NCBI GenBank assembly: GCA_003452275.1
Contig: DMIT01000086.1
Location: 1-14,934 of the forward strand
Direction: 5' to 3'
DNA length: 14,934 nucleotides
Origin: Rhodospirillaceae bacterium
GTDB lineage: Bacteria; Pseudomonadota; Alphaproteobacteria; Micavibrionales; Micavibrionaceae
In this document: piece after piece, positions 1 through 7,426 of the stretch
Layout: each line of letters opens with the position of its first letter
How positions within the stretch are numbered: the first letter of the stretch is position 1
Made by a program: the position numbers and the translations under genes
The notes under the pieces: model-generated
The model's input: the letters and a program-made list of their open reading frames with translations, nothing else
What the model was told of the DNA's origin: nothing
Databases searched by the model: none

Positions 1-812
1 GAATGGTGCTGTTTATGCACCGCGCCGATATCAAGGAATTCGAATTCGGCATCTGGGCACCGTTGCTGGGTGTGGCCGCGATCATGGCGGTGATGTTTTT
101 CTGGTGGAAAGATATTATTTTCGAAACAGTGACCGAGGCTGTCCATAACCATGTCACCGAACGCGGATTGCGCGTAGGGATGGCATTGTTTATCGCATCG
201 GAAGTCATGTTCTTCGTGGCATTCTTCTGGGCTTTTTTCGATGTCAGTGTTTTTGCGGATGAACCTATTCAATATCTGCGCGTGGCCTATACTTCCGGCA
301 TCTGGCCGCCGCCGCAATTCCACGCCGTTCCACCGTTCGGATTGCCATTCCTGATGACTATGATTCTTTTACTGTCGGGAACCACCGTGACCTGGGCGCA
401 TCATGCGATTTTGGCCGGTAACCACAAAAGTGCCAAAGAAGCTTTGATTTATACGGTCATTCTGGGTGTCGTGTTCCTGTTTGTACAAGGGTACGAATAT
501 CACCATACAGCTTTTAAATTCGGTGACGGATCGTTTGCATCGACATTTTATATGGCGACTGGATTCCACGGTTTCCACGTTCTGGTAGGCACTCTCTTTT
601 TAGCTGTCTGCCTGATCCGTCAAGCCAAAGGCCATTTTCTGCCTGACCGCCATTTCGGGTTCGAAGCTGCGGCATGGTACTGGCACTTTGTGGACGTGGT
701 GTGGTTGTTCCTGTTTATTGCTGTCTATATCTGGGGCGGTACTATCGGGATCGGTTCGGATGAAGCCGTCCGCGCTGCCCATCAGGCCATTGCCGCCGGC
801 GGAGCTGAGTAA
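1..812 (+). CDS. coxC: Cytochrome c oxidase subunit III (5'-truncated by window edge)
   Basis: Subunit III of the aa3-type heme-copper terminal oxidase, an integral inner-membrane protein that stabilises the subunit I/II core. The readable 269 residues match the family throughout: FGWW-like FFWWKD near residue 33, SEVMFFVAFFWAFF near 66, WPPP near 101, WAHH near 131, GYEYHHTAF near 162, GFHGFHVLVGT near 187 and WYWHFVDVVWLFLF near 226. The first in-frame ATG is at position 3, but it falls where the first membrane segment should already be under way. About 35 N-terminal residues, including most of helix 1, are therefore expected upstream of the window, and I annotate the gene as partial from base 1. 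Its stop overlaps the start of the DUF983 gene by one base (TAATG), which suggests translational coupling in a cox operon. Confidence 0.95.
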   Translation, partial: MVLFMHRADIKEFEFGIWAPLLGVAAIMAVMFFWWKDIIFETVTEAVHNHVTERGLRVGMALFIASEVMFFVAFFWAFFDVSVFADEPIQYLRVAYTSGIWPPPQFHAVPPFGLPFLMTMILLLSGTTVTWAHHAILAGNHKSAKEALIYTVILGVVFLFVQGYEYHHTAFKFGDGSFASTFYMATGFHGFHVLVGTLFLAVCLIRQAKGHFLPDRHFGFEAAAWYWHFVDVVWLFLFIAVYIWGGTIGIGSDEAVRAAHQAIAAGGAE

Positions 813-1171
813 TGGGCGAATATTCTTCCCTCAAAGCATCTCTGGCATGTAAATGCCCGCGATGCGGGGAAGGGGATTTGTTCTACAAAGGATTGTCCAA
901 CCTGACTTTACGGGATCGTTGCGACCATTGCGGTCTGGATCTTAAAAGAAACGACAGTGCCGATGGCCCTGCCGTTTTTCTTATTTTTATCTTGGGCGGA
1001 TTGCTCGTTCCCCTTGCGCTTGTTTTTGAAAATCTGGTGGAGCCGCCTTTATGGGTTCATGCGGTCTTGTGGGGAGTTGTTGCGCTTGCGGTGACCATTG
1101 CCAGTTTAAAGCCTATCAAATCCATGGTGATCGGCATTCAGTACCGCCATCGTCCTGCCGACTGGGAATAG
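812..1171 (+). CDS. DUF983 family zinc-ribbon membrane protein
   Basis: A 119-aa protein of the DUF983 family, which in alphaproteobacteria commonly sits between coxC and SURF1. The N-terminus carries a rubredoxin-like or zinc-ribbon signature: Cys15 and Cys18 in CPRCGEGDLFYKG, paired with Cys37 and Cys40 in CDHCGLDL, with an extra Cys13. Two hydrophobic segments follow, about residues 54-72 and 79-98, so the ribbon probably sits on one face of the inner membrane. The start overlaps the coxC stop by one base and SURF1 begins three bases after the stop, so the three genes are almost certainly cotranscribed. The molecular function of the family is not established. Its position suggests a role in oxidase assembly or metal delivery, which is inference. 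Confidence 0.9.
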   Translation: MGEYSSLKASLACKCPRCGEGDLFYKGLSNLTLRDRCDHCGLDLKRNDSADGPAVFLIFILGGLLVPLALVFENLVEPPLWVHAVLWGVVALAVTIASLKPIKSMVIGIQYRHRPADWE

Positions 1172-1174
1172 GCG

Positions 1175-1879
1175 ATGCCGTGCAAATTTCCGACCCTGTC
1201 TCTCGTCGTATGCTTTGTAGCGGTTGTGGTTTTATGTGCGCTGAGCATATGGCAGGTGGAACGCTTGGCCTGGAAAACTGATCTACAGCATCATCTGGAT
1301 CAGGCTTTTGCAAAAGAACAGCCTGATTCCTTCACGGTCGGGGATTTTCAAAATCTTCAGGCAGGGCAAGTAATCCGTGGATCGGTCACAGGAAATCTCG
1401 ATCTATCGAAAGCCGTTTTATTCCATGGGCGCATCCAGGATGGCAAAAGCGTCATGGCAGTGGTTGCACCGCTTGCGATTCCGTCATCTTCACTGGTTGT
1501 TGCGGTCGAGGCTGGATGTGGCGTACAGCCTGATATTGTTAAAATCAGGGCCTTGCAGCCTCGCCACATGACCGTGACCGGTATTTTAAGACAGCCCCGC
1601 CCGTCATTTGCGATACCTGATAATATCCCTGACAAAGGGGAGTGGTGGCGTATGGATGTTCATGACCTGTCGGCCTATTGGGAAGAAAAAAATATGGCGA
1701 ACGGTGTCTTGACGGCAGAAAATACGGAGGCGTTAGAGTCTTCTTTATCCCCTTGCCCGATCGAGAAAAAATTACGCAACGATCATTTATCCTATGCGAT
1801 TTTCTGGTTCACCATGGCAGGTATTTTAGCTGTGATATGGGCGATACGGTTTTTAAAGCCTTATTTGCAATCGGCATAA
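1175..1879 (+). CDS. SURF1 family cytochrome oxidase assembly protein (divergent)
   Basis: SURF1 proteins help insert heme a into subunit I of cytochrome oxidase. This 234-aa protein has the two-helix SURF1 plan: an N-terminal membrane segment (about residues 7-24), a large periplasmic domain, and a C-terminal membrane segment (about 208-226). Matching motifs are IWQVERLAWK (25-34, the family's WQ.QR..WK), a GxxTGNLDL-like strand, GILRQPRPSFAIPDN, WWRMD, and NDHLSYAIFWF just before the last helix. The usual central motif of the family (roughly VNRGWVP) appears as VEAGCGVQP, so the protein is divergent there. It is the last gene of the cox group seen here; the coding strand flips immediately afterwards. 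The start is an ATG three bases after the DUF983 stop. The gene ends in a 19-base convergent overlap with the next gene. Confidence 0.85.
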   Translation: MPCKFPTLSLVVCFVAVVVLCALSIWQVERLAWKTDLQHHLDQAFAKEQPDSFTVGDFQNLQAGQVIRGSVTGNLDLSKAVLFHGRIQDGKSVMAVVAPLAIPSSSLVVAVEAGCGVQPDIVKIRALQPRHMTVTGILRQPRPSFAIPDNIPDKGEWWRMDVHDLSAYWEEKNMANGVLTAENTEALESSLSPCPIEKKLRNDHLSYAIFWFTMAGILAVIWAIRFLKPYLQSA

Positions 1880-2244
1880 AGAATAGAGACGCCATTTTCA
1901 TCATCCCATTTTTTGCGCAGATAAATATTACCGCTGAGGCGGGTCTGGCAGGTGAAAAGCGGCATGATCGTACGGATGGTCAATTCCACTTTATATCCGG
2001 GGTAAAAGGGGCCTGTTGAACAAACTTCGACGGTTTCCCCGTTTTGCAGGCTGAAATTTTTTTCATGGCGTAAAATTTTCCCCCTGAACATAAAAGATTC
2101 GGTTTTGACCACGCCCATGACTTGCTGGTCGGCGGCATTGACGAGAGTGCCGCATTCCTGAAAGGGAGTGACATCGGCAGCCCGCCCCGTCACCGGAAGC
2201 GACAATCCTAAAAAAATTACTGCGAAAGATAAAAATTTGGTCAT
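1861..2244 (-). CDS. Small secreted protein, function unknown
   Basis: A 127-aa protein I do not recognise. Residues 1-22 form a clear Sec signal peptide: a Lys, a hydrophobic core, then the TGRA/AD cleavage region. The mature part is about 105 residues and contains exactly four cysteines (Cys31, Cys75, Cys99, Cys126), an even number in an exported protein, so two disulfide bonds are plausible. It is rich in beta-prone stretches such as YKVELTIRTI. The gene starts four bases after the stop of the GGDEF-EAL gene on the same strand, so it is probably the second gene of that transcript. Its 3' end overlaps SURF1 by 19 bases tail to tail. A periplasmic partner of the upstream membrane sensor is possible, but this rests only on gene order. 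Confidence 0.7.
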   Translation of the reverse strand: MTKFLSFAVIFLGLSLPVTGRAADVTPFQECGTLVNAADQQVMGVVKTESFMFRGKILRHEKNFSLQNGETVEVCSTGPFYPGYKVELTIRTIMPLFTCQTRLSGNIYLRKKWDDENGVSILYADCK

Positions 2245-2248
2245 GATA

Positions 2249-4432
2249 TTATTGGCTGAAGAACGATAAATCTCCGGTATAGGCGTGCATCAGCTCCACA
2301 AATTTGGGTGCCGGTACTGGCCGGGAATAACGATATCCCTGAACTTCGTCACAACCTTCCACGATCAGGAATTGCTCATGTTCGGCAGTTTCCACCCCTT
2401 CGGCAATAATCTTGAGGTTAAGGGAACGGCCAAGGGCGATAATGGTTTTGGCAATGGCCGCATCATCGGTATTGTTCAGGGCATTGCGGATAAAGGATTG
2501 GTCGATTTTCAAGCGGTCAATCGGGAATTGGCGCAGATAGGACAAGGAAGAATAACCGGTTCCAAAGTCGTCAATTGCCAGTTCGACGCCTAATGCATGC
2601 AGTTCTTTCAATGTTTTGACTGTTTGCTGGATGTCTTCCATGAAGGCAGATTCCGTGACCTCCAACTCCAGCAGGCGTGGATTGATTTTTGTTCTTTCCA
2701 GCACCGATTTGGTGAACGCCACCAGATCGCTTTGCTGGAATTGTTCGCCAGAGACGTTGACGGCAATGCGAATAGGATGTCCGGAATCATGCCATTTTTT
2801 GGCTTCACGACAGGCTTGTTCCATCACCCATTCGCCGATAGGCACGATCAGGCCCGATTGTTCGGCAATCGGAATAAATTCAGCCGGAGAAATAAATTTC
2901 CCGCCTTCTTTGCTATTATCTGGTTTGAACCAGCGGAGCAGAGCCTCTGCCCCGATAATACGGCCTGATTTCAAATCCAGTTGCGGTTGGAAATTCAAAG
3001 TCAGTTGATCGTGTTCCAGTGCATTGCGCAAATCGCGAAGCATTTGGAAGCGTGCCTGTACGGCCTTGTCAAAATCTTCCAGATATTCACGGATACAATC
3101 GCGACCATCTTCTTTGGCACGGTTGAGGGCAATATCGGCGTTTTTCAAAACCTGATCGGGGTCTAGGGCATCATCAGGAAATGTCGATACCCCGATAGAG
3201 GCACGCACCTGAAAGCTTTCATTAAACACGCGGAAAGGGTCGTGGGAAATGATGCTGCGCACTTTCTCGCCCACGTCTTTTGCTGTAATCATATCATTAT
3301 TCAGGATATAGGTGATTGCAAACTCATCCTCACCCGTTCTGGCCACAACGGCACTTTCGGGCAGGGACGATTTCAGGCGGCGGCCCACTGCCCCCAGAAT
3401 TGCATCCCCCACATTATGCCCCATGGAATCATTGACATCTTTGAAATGGTCAAGATCAATGGCGATGACAGCCAGACGTTCGATATTGGTATTGTCGGTA
3501 TTTGCCTGACGCACATAATCGGATAATTTTTGAATGAAATAGGTCCGGTTCGGTAGGTTAGTCAACACATCGTAATAGGCTAGTTTATGAATCTGGCTTT
3601 GCGCCGCGGTTTTGACTTGACGCAGGTTCTTTGCATTTTGTTTGATGAGTTCTTCGGAAGCGGCGATGACACTGCCGATTTCATCTTTGGCATCATAAGG
3701 CGACCTGACAATATTCGGAGATTCAGGGTTAGCAATCGCCAGAGAGAGATTGTCGCGCAAAAACATAACGGGTTCCAGCAACCATTTTCCCAGTGCAATC
3801 ATCAAAATGGTGGTCACGAAAGCTGACAACAAGAACATGATAAGAATGCTCTGGCGGACATATTGGGCAACCTTGTCTATTGCTTTGGAAGAATCAAGGC
3901 GTGTTACTACATAATAAGGACGCCCTCCCAGATCACTCGGGCGCAATACAGTCTCATAATGCATCTTGTCGTCCGAAAAATAATTTTTGCCGATGTCATT
4001 TTCACTGATGATGCTCAGAGCAACCGCTTCACCTGACATTGACAACAAATTATAGTTGGTGGAATAGATGGTGATCCCCCTGATCGGTGTCAGGGCCATA
4101 ATGCGTTGTTGTTGATCTTGGCTGATAGGAGAAATAAGGCTGTTCTGACCTGTAGAATCCATCATAGGAGAAATGACGCTGATCGCGTGCTCTTTCAGTT
4201 CGAATAATTGTTGTTCCTGATAATTTTTAAGAGTCAACGCCAGAACGGAGGCTTGTACTGTCATAATGGTCAAAAAGACCGCCATCACAATACGCCAACT
4301 CAGCCGGCTATTCCAAATACGCGGCGAAGTCTCGCCGTTTCCGGCCAATGACCAGAAGAAAAGACGTCCAGATTTATTTTTTTCGCTGACTTCCGGCACA
4401 GAAGTTGCGTCCCCCTCAAAAGTTCTTTCCAT
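2249..4432 (-). CDS. Membrane GGDEF-EAL protein, probable c-di-GMP phosphodiesterase
   Basis: A 727-aa two-domain signalling protein. Order: cytoplasmic N-terminus; TM1 about 46-67; periplasmic sensor region about 68-193; TM2 about 194-216; HAMP-like linker to about 275; GGDEF domain about 285-450; EAL domain about 460-720. The cyclase signature reads GEDEF (367-371), not GGDEF, and the upstream inhibitory-site RxxD is replaced by PESA. The EAL domain looks complete: EAL at 496-498, Asn559 in NVS, Glu591 in EVTES, DDFGTGYSS (621-629), Lys642 and Asp644 in KID, Glu678 in EGVET, QGY (698-700). It therefore most likely hydrolyses c-di-GMP. The Caulobacter protein CC3396, which also has GEDEF, uses that domain to bind GTP and activate its EAL domain, and the same may hold here. 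The start is supported by GGAAAG five bases upstream of the ATG. A small secreted protein follows after four bases. Confidence 0.93.
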   Translation of the reverse strand: MERTFEGDATSVPEVSEKNKSGRLFFWSLAGNGETSPRIWNSRLSWRIVMAVFLTIMTVQASVLALTLKNYQEQQLFELKEHAISVISPMMDSTGQNSLISPISQDQQQRIMALTPIRGITIYSTNYNLLSMSGEAVALSIISENDIGKNYFSDDKMHYETVLRPSDLGGRPYYVVTRLDSSKAIDKVAQYVRQSILIMFLLSAFVTTILMIALGKWLLEPVMFLRDNLSLAIANPESPNIVRSPYDAKDEIGSVIAASEELIKQNAKNLRQVKTAAQSQIHKLAYYDVLTNLPNRTYFIQKLSDYVRQANTDNTNIERLAVIAIDLDHFKDVNDSMGHNVGDAILGAVGRRLKSSLPESAVVARTGEDEFAITYILNNDMITAKDVGEKVRSIISHDPFRVFNESFQVRASIGVSTFPDDALDPDQVLKNADIALNRAKEDGRDCIREYLEDFDKAVQARFQMLRDLRNALEHDQLTLNFQPQLDLKSGRIIGAEALLRWFKPDNSKEGGKFISPAEFIPIAEQSGLIVPIGEWVMEQACREAKKWHDSGHPIRIAVNVSGEQFQQSDLVAFTKSVLERTKINPRLLELEVTESAFMEDIQQTVKTLKELHALGVELAIDDFGTGYSSLSYLRQFPIDRLKIDQSFIRNALNNTDDAAIAKTIIALGRSLNLKIIAEGVETAEHEQFLIVEGCDEVQGYRYSRPVPAPKFVELMHAYTGDLSFFSQ

Positions 4433-4500
4433 TTATTCTTTCCATACTGGATCAAAAATCAGGATTTCTCCACCATATATAAGCGTAACCTGAGTTTATT

Positions 4501-4539
4501 AATACTTCGTATAAAAGATAACTAATATACTAAAGTATA
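4501..4539. promoter_or_regulatory. Paired palindromes, operator-like
   Basis: The right element is a perfect palindrome, TATACT-AA-AGTATA (4526-4539). The left element, AATACTTCGTATA (4501-4513), contains ATAC-TTC-GTAT and is itself nearly the reverse complement of the right one (TATAC, one or two bases, AAGTAT), with a 12-base spacer. The pair lies 69-107 bases upstream of the GGDEF-EAL start on the minus strand, where a dimeric repressor or activator could bind. The regulator is unknown. Confidence 0.35.
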
Positions 4540-4671
4540 GTCTTTTTATAAAGCTGGCTAGAGCTATTGCGTTTCCAGAATCTTAAAGGGGCCTGAGAAT
4601 TTTTTGTTAAAAAATTAGGAAATCATATACCTTTTTTATGTTACGCTGGGAACTATATGGGAGGTTCGAGC

Positions 4672-4809
4672 ATGAATCCCACTAAAGAAGGACGTGAGTG
4701 TATCTATGGCAGTTTTGGCATCAATGATAGTTGCAAGTCTGATGGCTGGCACGGCGATATTGAAGCAATCCTTGCTGAATTCGAAGCGTTGCGTCAAAGT
4801 TCCCGCTAA
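4672..4809 (+). CDS. Putative 45-aa small protein or leader peptide
   Basis: This ORF begins at an ATG preceded by GGGAGG (4659-4664) with a 7-base spacing, the best ribosome binding site in this interval, and ends at a TAA at 4807-4809. An in-frame ATG at 4657 would overlap that site and add five residues. The product starts MNPTKEGRECIYGSFG, continues INDSCKSDGWHGD, and ends in a likely amphipathic helix, IEAILAEFEALRQ. It has no membrane segment and two cysteines, at residues 10 and 21. It lies 97 bases upstream of cysS on the same strand. I do not recognise a family. It may be a genuine small cytoplasmic protein. A leader peptide acting on cysS is an alternative, but two scattered Cys codons far from the downstream hairpin argue against classical attenuation. 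Confidence 0.5.
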   Translation: MNPTKEGRECIYGSFGINDSCKSDGWHGDIEAILAEFEALRQSSR

Positions 4810-4878
4810 AACCTATTTTAAAACAAGACGATAAAAGCCAAGAAAGCTTGCGGGAAATCCTGATAAAAAGTAAGCTTC

Positions 4879-4899
4879 TTCCTCATCTTATTTGAGGAA
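4879..4899 (+). promoter_or_regulatory. Stem-loop covering the cysS ribosome binding site
   Basis: TTCCTCA (4879-4885) and TGAGGAA (4893-4899) are perfect reverse complements separated by a 7-base loop. The cysS Shine-Dalgarno sequence GAGGAA (4894-4899) lies wholly in the right arm, so the folded RNA should limit ribosome access. A second possible helix just upstream pairs AAGAAAGCTT (4840-4849) with AAGCTTCTT (4872-4880), with one bulged A, and shares two bases with the first. The pairing is seen directly; a regulatory role is inferred. Confidence 0.45.
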
Positions 4900-4906
4900 C
4901 TTACGT

Positions 4907-6292
4907 ATGCGCAGTTTTAAACTTTACAATTCTTTGACACGGGCAAAAGAGGATTTTGTCCCACAGGATGCAGGTCATGTCAGATTATACGCATGCGGGC
5001 CAACCGTTTATAACGTCGCTCATATTGGAAACGCGCGGATGGCGGTGGTCTTTGACGTCCTCGCCAGCGTTATGCGCGTTCTCTACCCTCGCGTTACCTA
5101 CGTATCCAACATCACGGACGTTGAGGATAAAATCATGGATGCGGCGCGAGAAAGCGGCCAAACGATTGAATTTATCACGCGCAAATATGAACGCATCTAT
5201 AACGAAGATATGGCCGCTCTCGGAGTAAGGCTCCCTGACGTGCAACCGCGCGCCACCGAACATATTCCCGAAATGATTGGCCTGATGGAAAACCTGATTG
5301 CACGCGGCCATGCCTATGTTGCAGACGGGCATGTGTTGTTTAACGTGCCGTCTTTCCCGCAATATGGCGGATTGTCGGGGCGTTCCCGCGATGATCAGAT
5401 TGCAGGGGCTCGCGTCGAAGTGGCTCCGTATAAACGCGATCCGGCAGATTTTGTGCTGTGGAAACCCTCCTCCGGCGATCAGGTGGGGTGGGAAAGCCCG
5501 TGGGGGTTCGGTCGTCCCGGCTGGCATATCGAATGTTCGGCAATGTCGGAAAAACATCTGGGCCTGCCAATCGATATTCATGGCGGCGGGGCCGACCTGA
5601 AATTTCCGCACCATGAAAACGAGATTGCGCAATCTTGCTGCGCCCATGGGCATAGTGATCTGGCGGCCTTTTCCCGATACTGGATGCATAACGGCTTCCT
5701 GACCGTCGAGGGCGAGAAAATGTCGAAATCTCTCGGCAATTTTATCACCGCCCGCGATTTGCTGGAACAAGGCATTGCCGGCGAAGCCATCCGCTATACC
5801 TTGCTTTCTGCGCATTACCGCCAGCCGCTCGACTGGACGGAGCAGGGGCTGGAGAGCGCCAAGAAATCGCTCGATAAATTCTATAAAATTCTCGATGAGC
5901 TTAAAAATGTTGCGGATATTGATGCAGCAATTCCTGATGAAATGATGGATGCATTATGCGATGAACTCAATACGCCGAAGGCTTATGCTGTTCTGAATGC
6001 CCTCGCCAAAACCGCAGCCGAGACGAAGACGCCAGCGGATAAGGCAGCGTTTAAAGCCGGTGCCAATATCCTCGGTTTCCTGACGGCTGACCCCGCTGTT
6101 TGGTTGGCTCAGGACATAGTGGCTTCTGGTGTCGATGCGGCATGGGTCGATGGATTGCTGGCCGAACGGATTGACGCCAAAAAATCCAAAAACTTCGCCC
6201 GCGCCGACGAAATCCGCAAAATCCTCGCTGACAAAAATATCGTGATTGAAGATTCCGCTGCGGGTTCTACGTGGCGGATGGGCACCCTTTAA
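4907..6292 (+). CDS. cysS: Cysteinyl-tRNA synthetase
   Basis: Class I aminoacyl-tRNA synthetase that charges tRNA-Cys with cysteine in the cytoplasm. It has 461 residues from the chosen start, the usual length for the family. The HIGH-type motif is HIGN (39-42) and the second signature is KMSKS (271-275). Ligands of the active-site zinc that selects cysteine are all present: Cys30 in YACGPTVYN, Cys210 in HIECS, His235 in FPHHENE, and Glu239. The C-terminal part, including [21 protein letters not shown], matches the tRNA-binding end. I chose the ATG at 4907 because GAGGAA lies seven bases upstream; the TTG at 4892 would add five residues and overlaps that site. The stop overlaps the stop of the convergent downstream gene by four bases. 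A stem-loop over the ribosome binding site may control translation. Confidence 0.97.
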   Translation: MRSFKLYNSLTRAKEDFVPQDAGHVRLYACGPTVYNVAHIGNARMAVVFDVLASVMRVLYPRVTYVSNITDVEDKIMDAARESGQTIEFITRKYERIYNEDMAALGVRLPDVQPRATEHIPEMIGLMENLIARGHAYVADGHVLFNVPSFPQYGGLSGRSRDDQIAGARVEVAPYKRDPADFVLWKPSSGDQVGWESPWGFGRPGWHIECSAMSEKHLGLPIDIHGGGADLKFPHHENEIAQSCCAHGHSDLAAFSRYWMHNGFLTVEGEKMSKSLGNFITARDLLEQGIAGEAIRYTLLSAHYRQPLDWTEQGLESAKKSLDKFYKILDELKNVADIDAAIPDEMMDALCDELNTPKAYAVLNALAKTAAETKTPADKAAFKAGANILGFLTADPAVWLAQDIVASGVDAAWVDGLLAERIDAKKSKNFARADEIRKILADKNIVIEDSAAGSTWRMGTL

Positions 6293-7422
6293 GCAGGGTC
6301 TCTGGTGGGGTGCGTGTCCATTTTGCGGATAGGATCTTGTAATAATGAAGGGCAAATCAGTCTGGCCCCCTCAATGATTTGTTGGCCACAGGAACGTGTG
6401 AAGCTAGATAGATTTGCGTATTCTGTAATGTAAGATAAGGCCCGTAAAGCAGCACCAGATTTTCTATGCTGATCAAACCACTGAGAACGGAATCTCTCTT
6501 CTTGTTTTTCTAACTCAAAGCGGAGTGGCATATTTCTTATTTCTTTCAATTGGCACTGATCTTTTAATAAGATGGCATTTTTCCAATGCTGTGAGCTATA
6601 GTTATTGAGGGTAGCATCCCCTATCAGAAATGCAATTGTTCGAAGTCGAAGCTCTTCATAAGACAGCCAAATATCATGTGGGTCTATATCTGCTTTCAAA
6701 TCCCCCTGCCTAGATGCTGGACGATCAAATGTCTCTTTGAGGCAGGGAGCAATCCAATATTTCTCATGTTGACTTAAAAATCCTGCTACGGCACGTTTTG
6801 CAATAACTGCGTTAATAACTCTGTCTTGCTCAGATGCTCTCTCCTGAAGCTGGATGTATTGGTAAAGGGCATGGACGTCAGCACTCCATTCTGCCACAAA
6901 CTCTGATTGAAAATCGAAATCTGGATGTTTATCCCTAAGCGCTTGAATTATATGTCTTTCTTCGTGGTGATGGTCTAAAAACCTTACTTCCTCCCCTGTT
7001 AATGGAGAAATTATGGATGAGACATTAAGCCTTGTTATATTGGCCATGGCCTGCTCGGGGGATATAAGTTTACTAGGTTCTAGAATCACGAATCCTGCAA
7101 TGCGGCATGTTTCTTCATATGGTGTGCGACTTGCAAATGTTGTGAGGGATGCAGACCTACCTGTGGCAATGCCATGAGAGGTGTCTCTGTCTTTTTGAGC
7201 CTCCCAAAATAAAAATTTTTCTTCCAGCGCTTTATCAATCCACTTTATCCTTTCTTCTAAATGCAAATCTTCGATATTTCCTTCAGGGGTAAAACCAGGC
7301 ATATCTTCTGGATAAAGTGTAAAAACAGTTGTTCTGAACTTTCTGGATAGCTGGACGGCACTTGGTAAACTCAAATCAATTGGATTGTTCTTGCCTGCAA
7401 ATTGGTCTTTTGTATTGGACAT
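6289..7422 (-). CDS. Unrecognised 377-aa protein, AT-rich gene
   Basis: A long intact ORF for a soluble protein I cannot assign to a family. There is no signal peptide or membrane segment. It is rich in charged residues and Gln, and probably mostly helical in its second half (for example YQYIQLQERASEQDRVINAVIAKRA and KEIRNMPLRFELEKQEERF). A conspicuous His-rich stretch, LDHHHEERHI, lies near residues 150-160 and could bind metal. Cysteines are few. Base use differs from its neighbours: two sampled 60-base lines are about 40-42% GC, against about 58% in a sampled cysS line, which suggests acquisition by transfer. It is a single gene with its own promoter-like AT-rich region and a palindrome at its start (7427-7453). 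Its stop overlaps the cysS stop by four bases. The ATG at 7422 has a modest purine-rich site, GAGAAAGAA. Confidence 0.7.
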   Translation of the reverse strand: MSNTKDQFAGKNNPIDLSLPSAVQLSRKFRTTVFTLYPEDMPGFTPEGNIEDLHLEERIKWIDKALEEKFLFWEAQKDRDTSHGIATGRSASLTTFASRTPYEETCRIAGFVILEPSKLISPEQAMANITRLNVSSIISPLTGEEVRFLDHHHEERHIIQALRDKHPDFDFQSEFVAEWSADVHALYQYIQLQERASEQDRVINAVIAKRAVAGFLSQHEKYWIAPCLKETFDRPASRQGDLKADIDPHDIWLSYEELRLRTIAFLIGDATLNNYSSQHWKNAILLKDQCQLKEIRNMPLRFELEKQEERFRSQWFDQHRKSGAALRALSYITEYANLSSFTRSCGQQIIEGARLICPSLLQDPIRKMDTHPTRDPA

Positions 7423-7426
7423 AATT

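Larger units (their letters stand above)
4433..4906. other. Regulatory interval between GGDEF-EAL gene and cysS
   Basis: This 474-base AT-rich interval holds the divergent upstream regions of the GGDEF-EAL gene (-) and of the genes to the right (+). It contains a pair of related palindromes at 4501-4539; an AT-only inverted repeat at 4598-4616 (arms AATTTTTT and AAAAAATT, loop GTT); a 45-aa ORF at 4672-4809; and a stem-loop over the cysS ribosome binding site at 4879-4899. A possible + strand promoter is TTGTTA (4604-4609), a 16-base gap, then TATACC (4626-4631), which would place a transcript start just ahead of the small ORF. That promoter call is weak. Nothing resembling a tRNA or a known riboswitch was seen. 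Confidence 0.5.

Noticed and set aside
4501..4539. A loxP-like recombination site
   Set aside because: Only one arm resembles a loxP half-site and the spacer and second arm differ in length and sequence. An operator is a simpler reading.
4598..4616. AT-only inverted repeat as a terminator
   Set aside because: The stem has only A-T pairs with a 3-base loop. There is no upstream + strand gene to terminate; it more likely reflects promoter-region composition.
4985..5815. A 276-codon open frame antisense to cysS
   Set aside because: It mirrors the cysS coding bias, has no family features and no ribosome binding site context; a shadow ORF.
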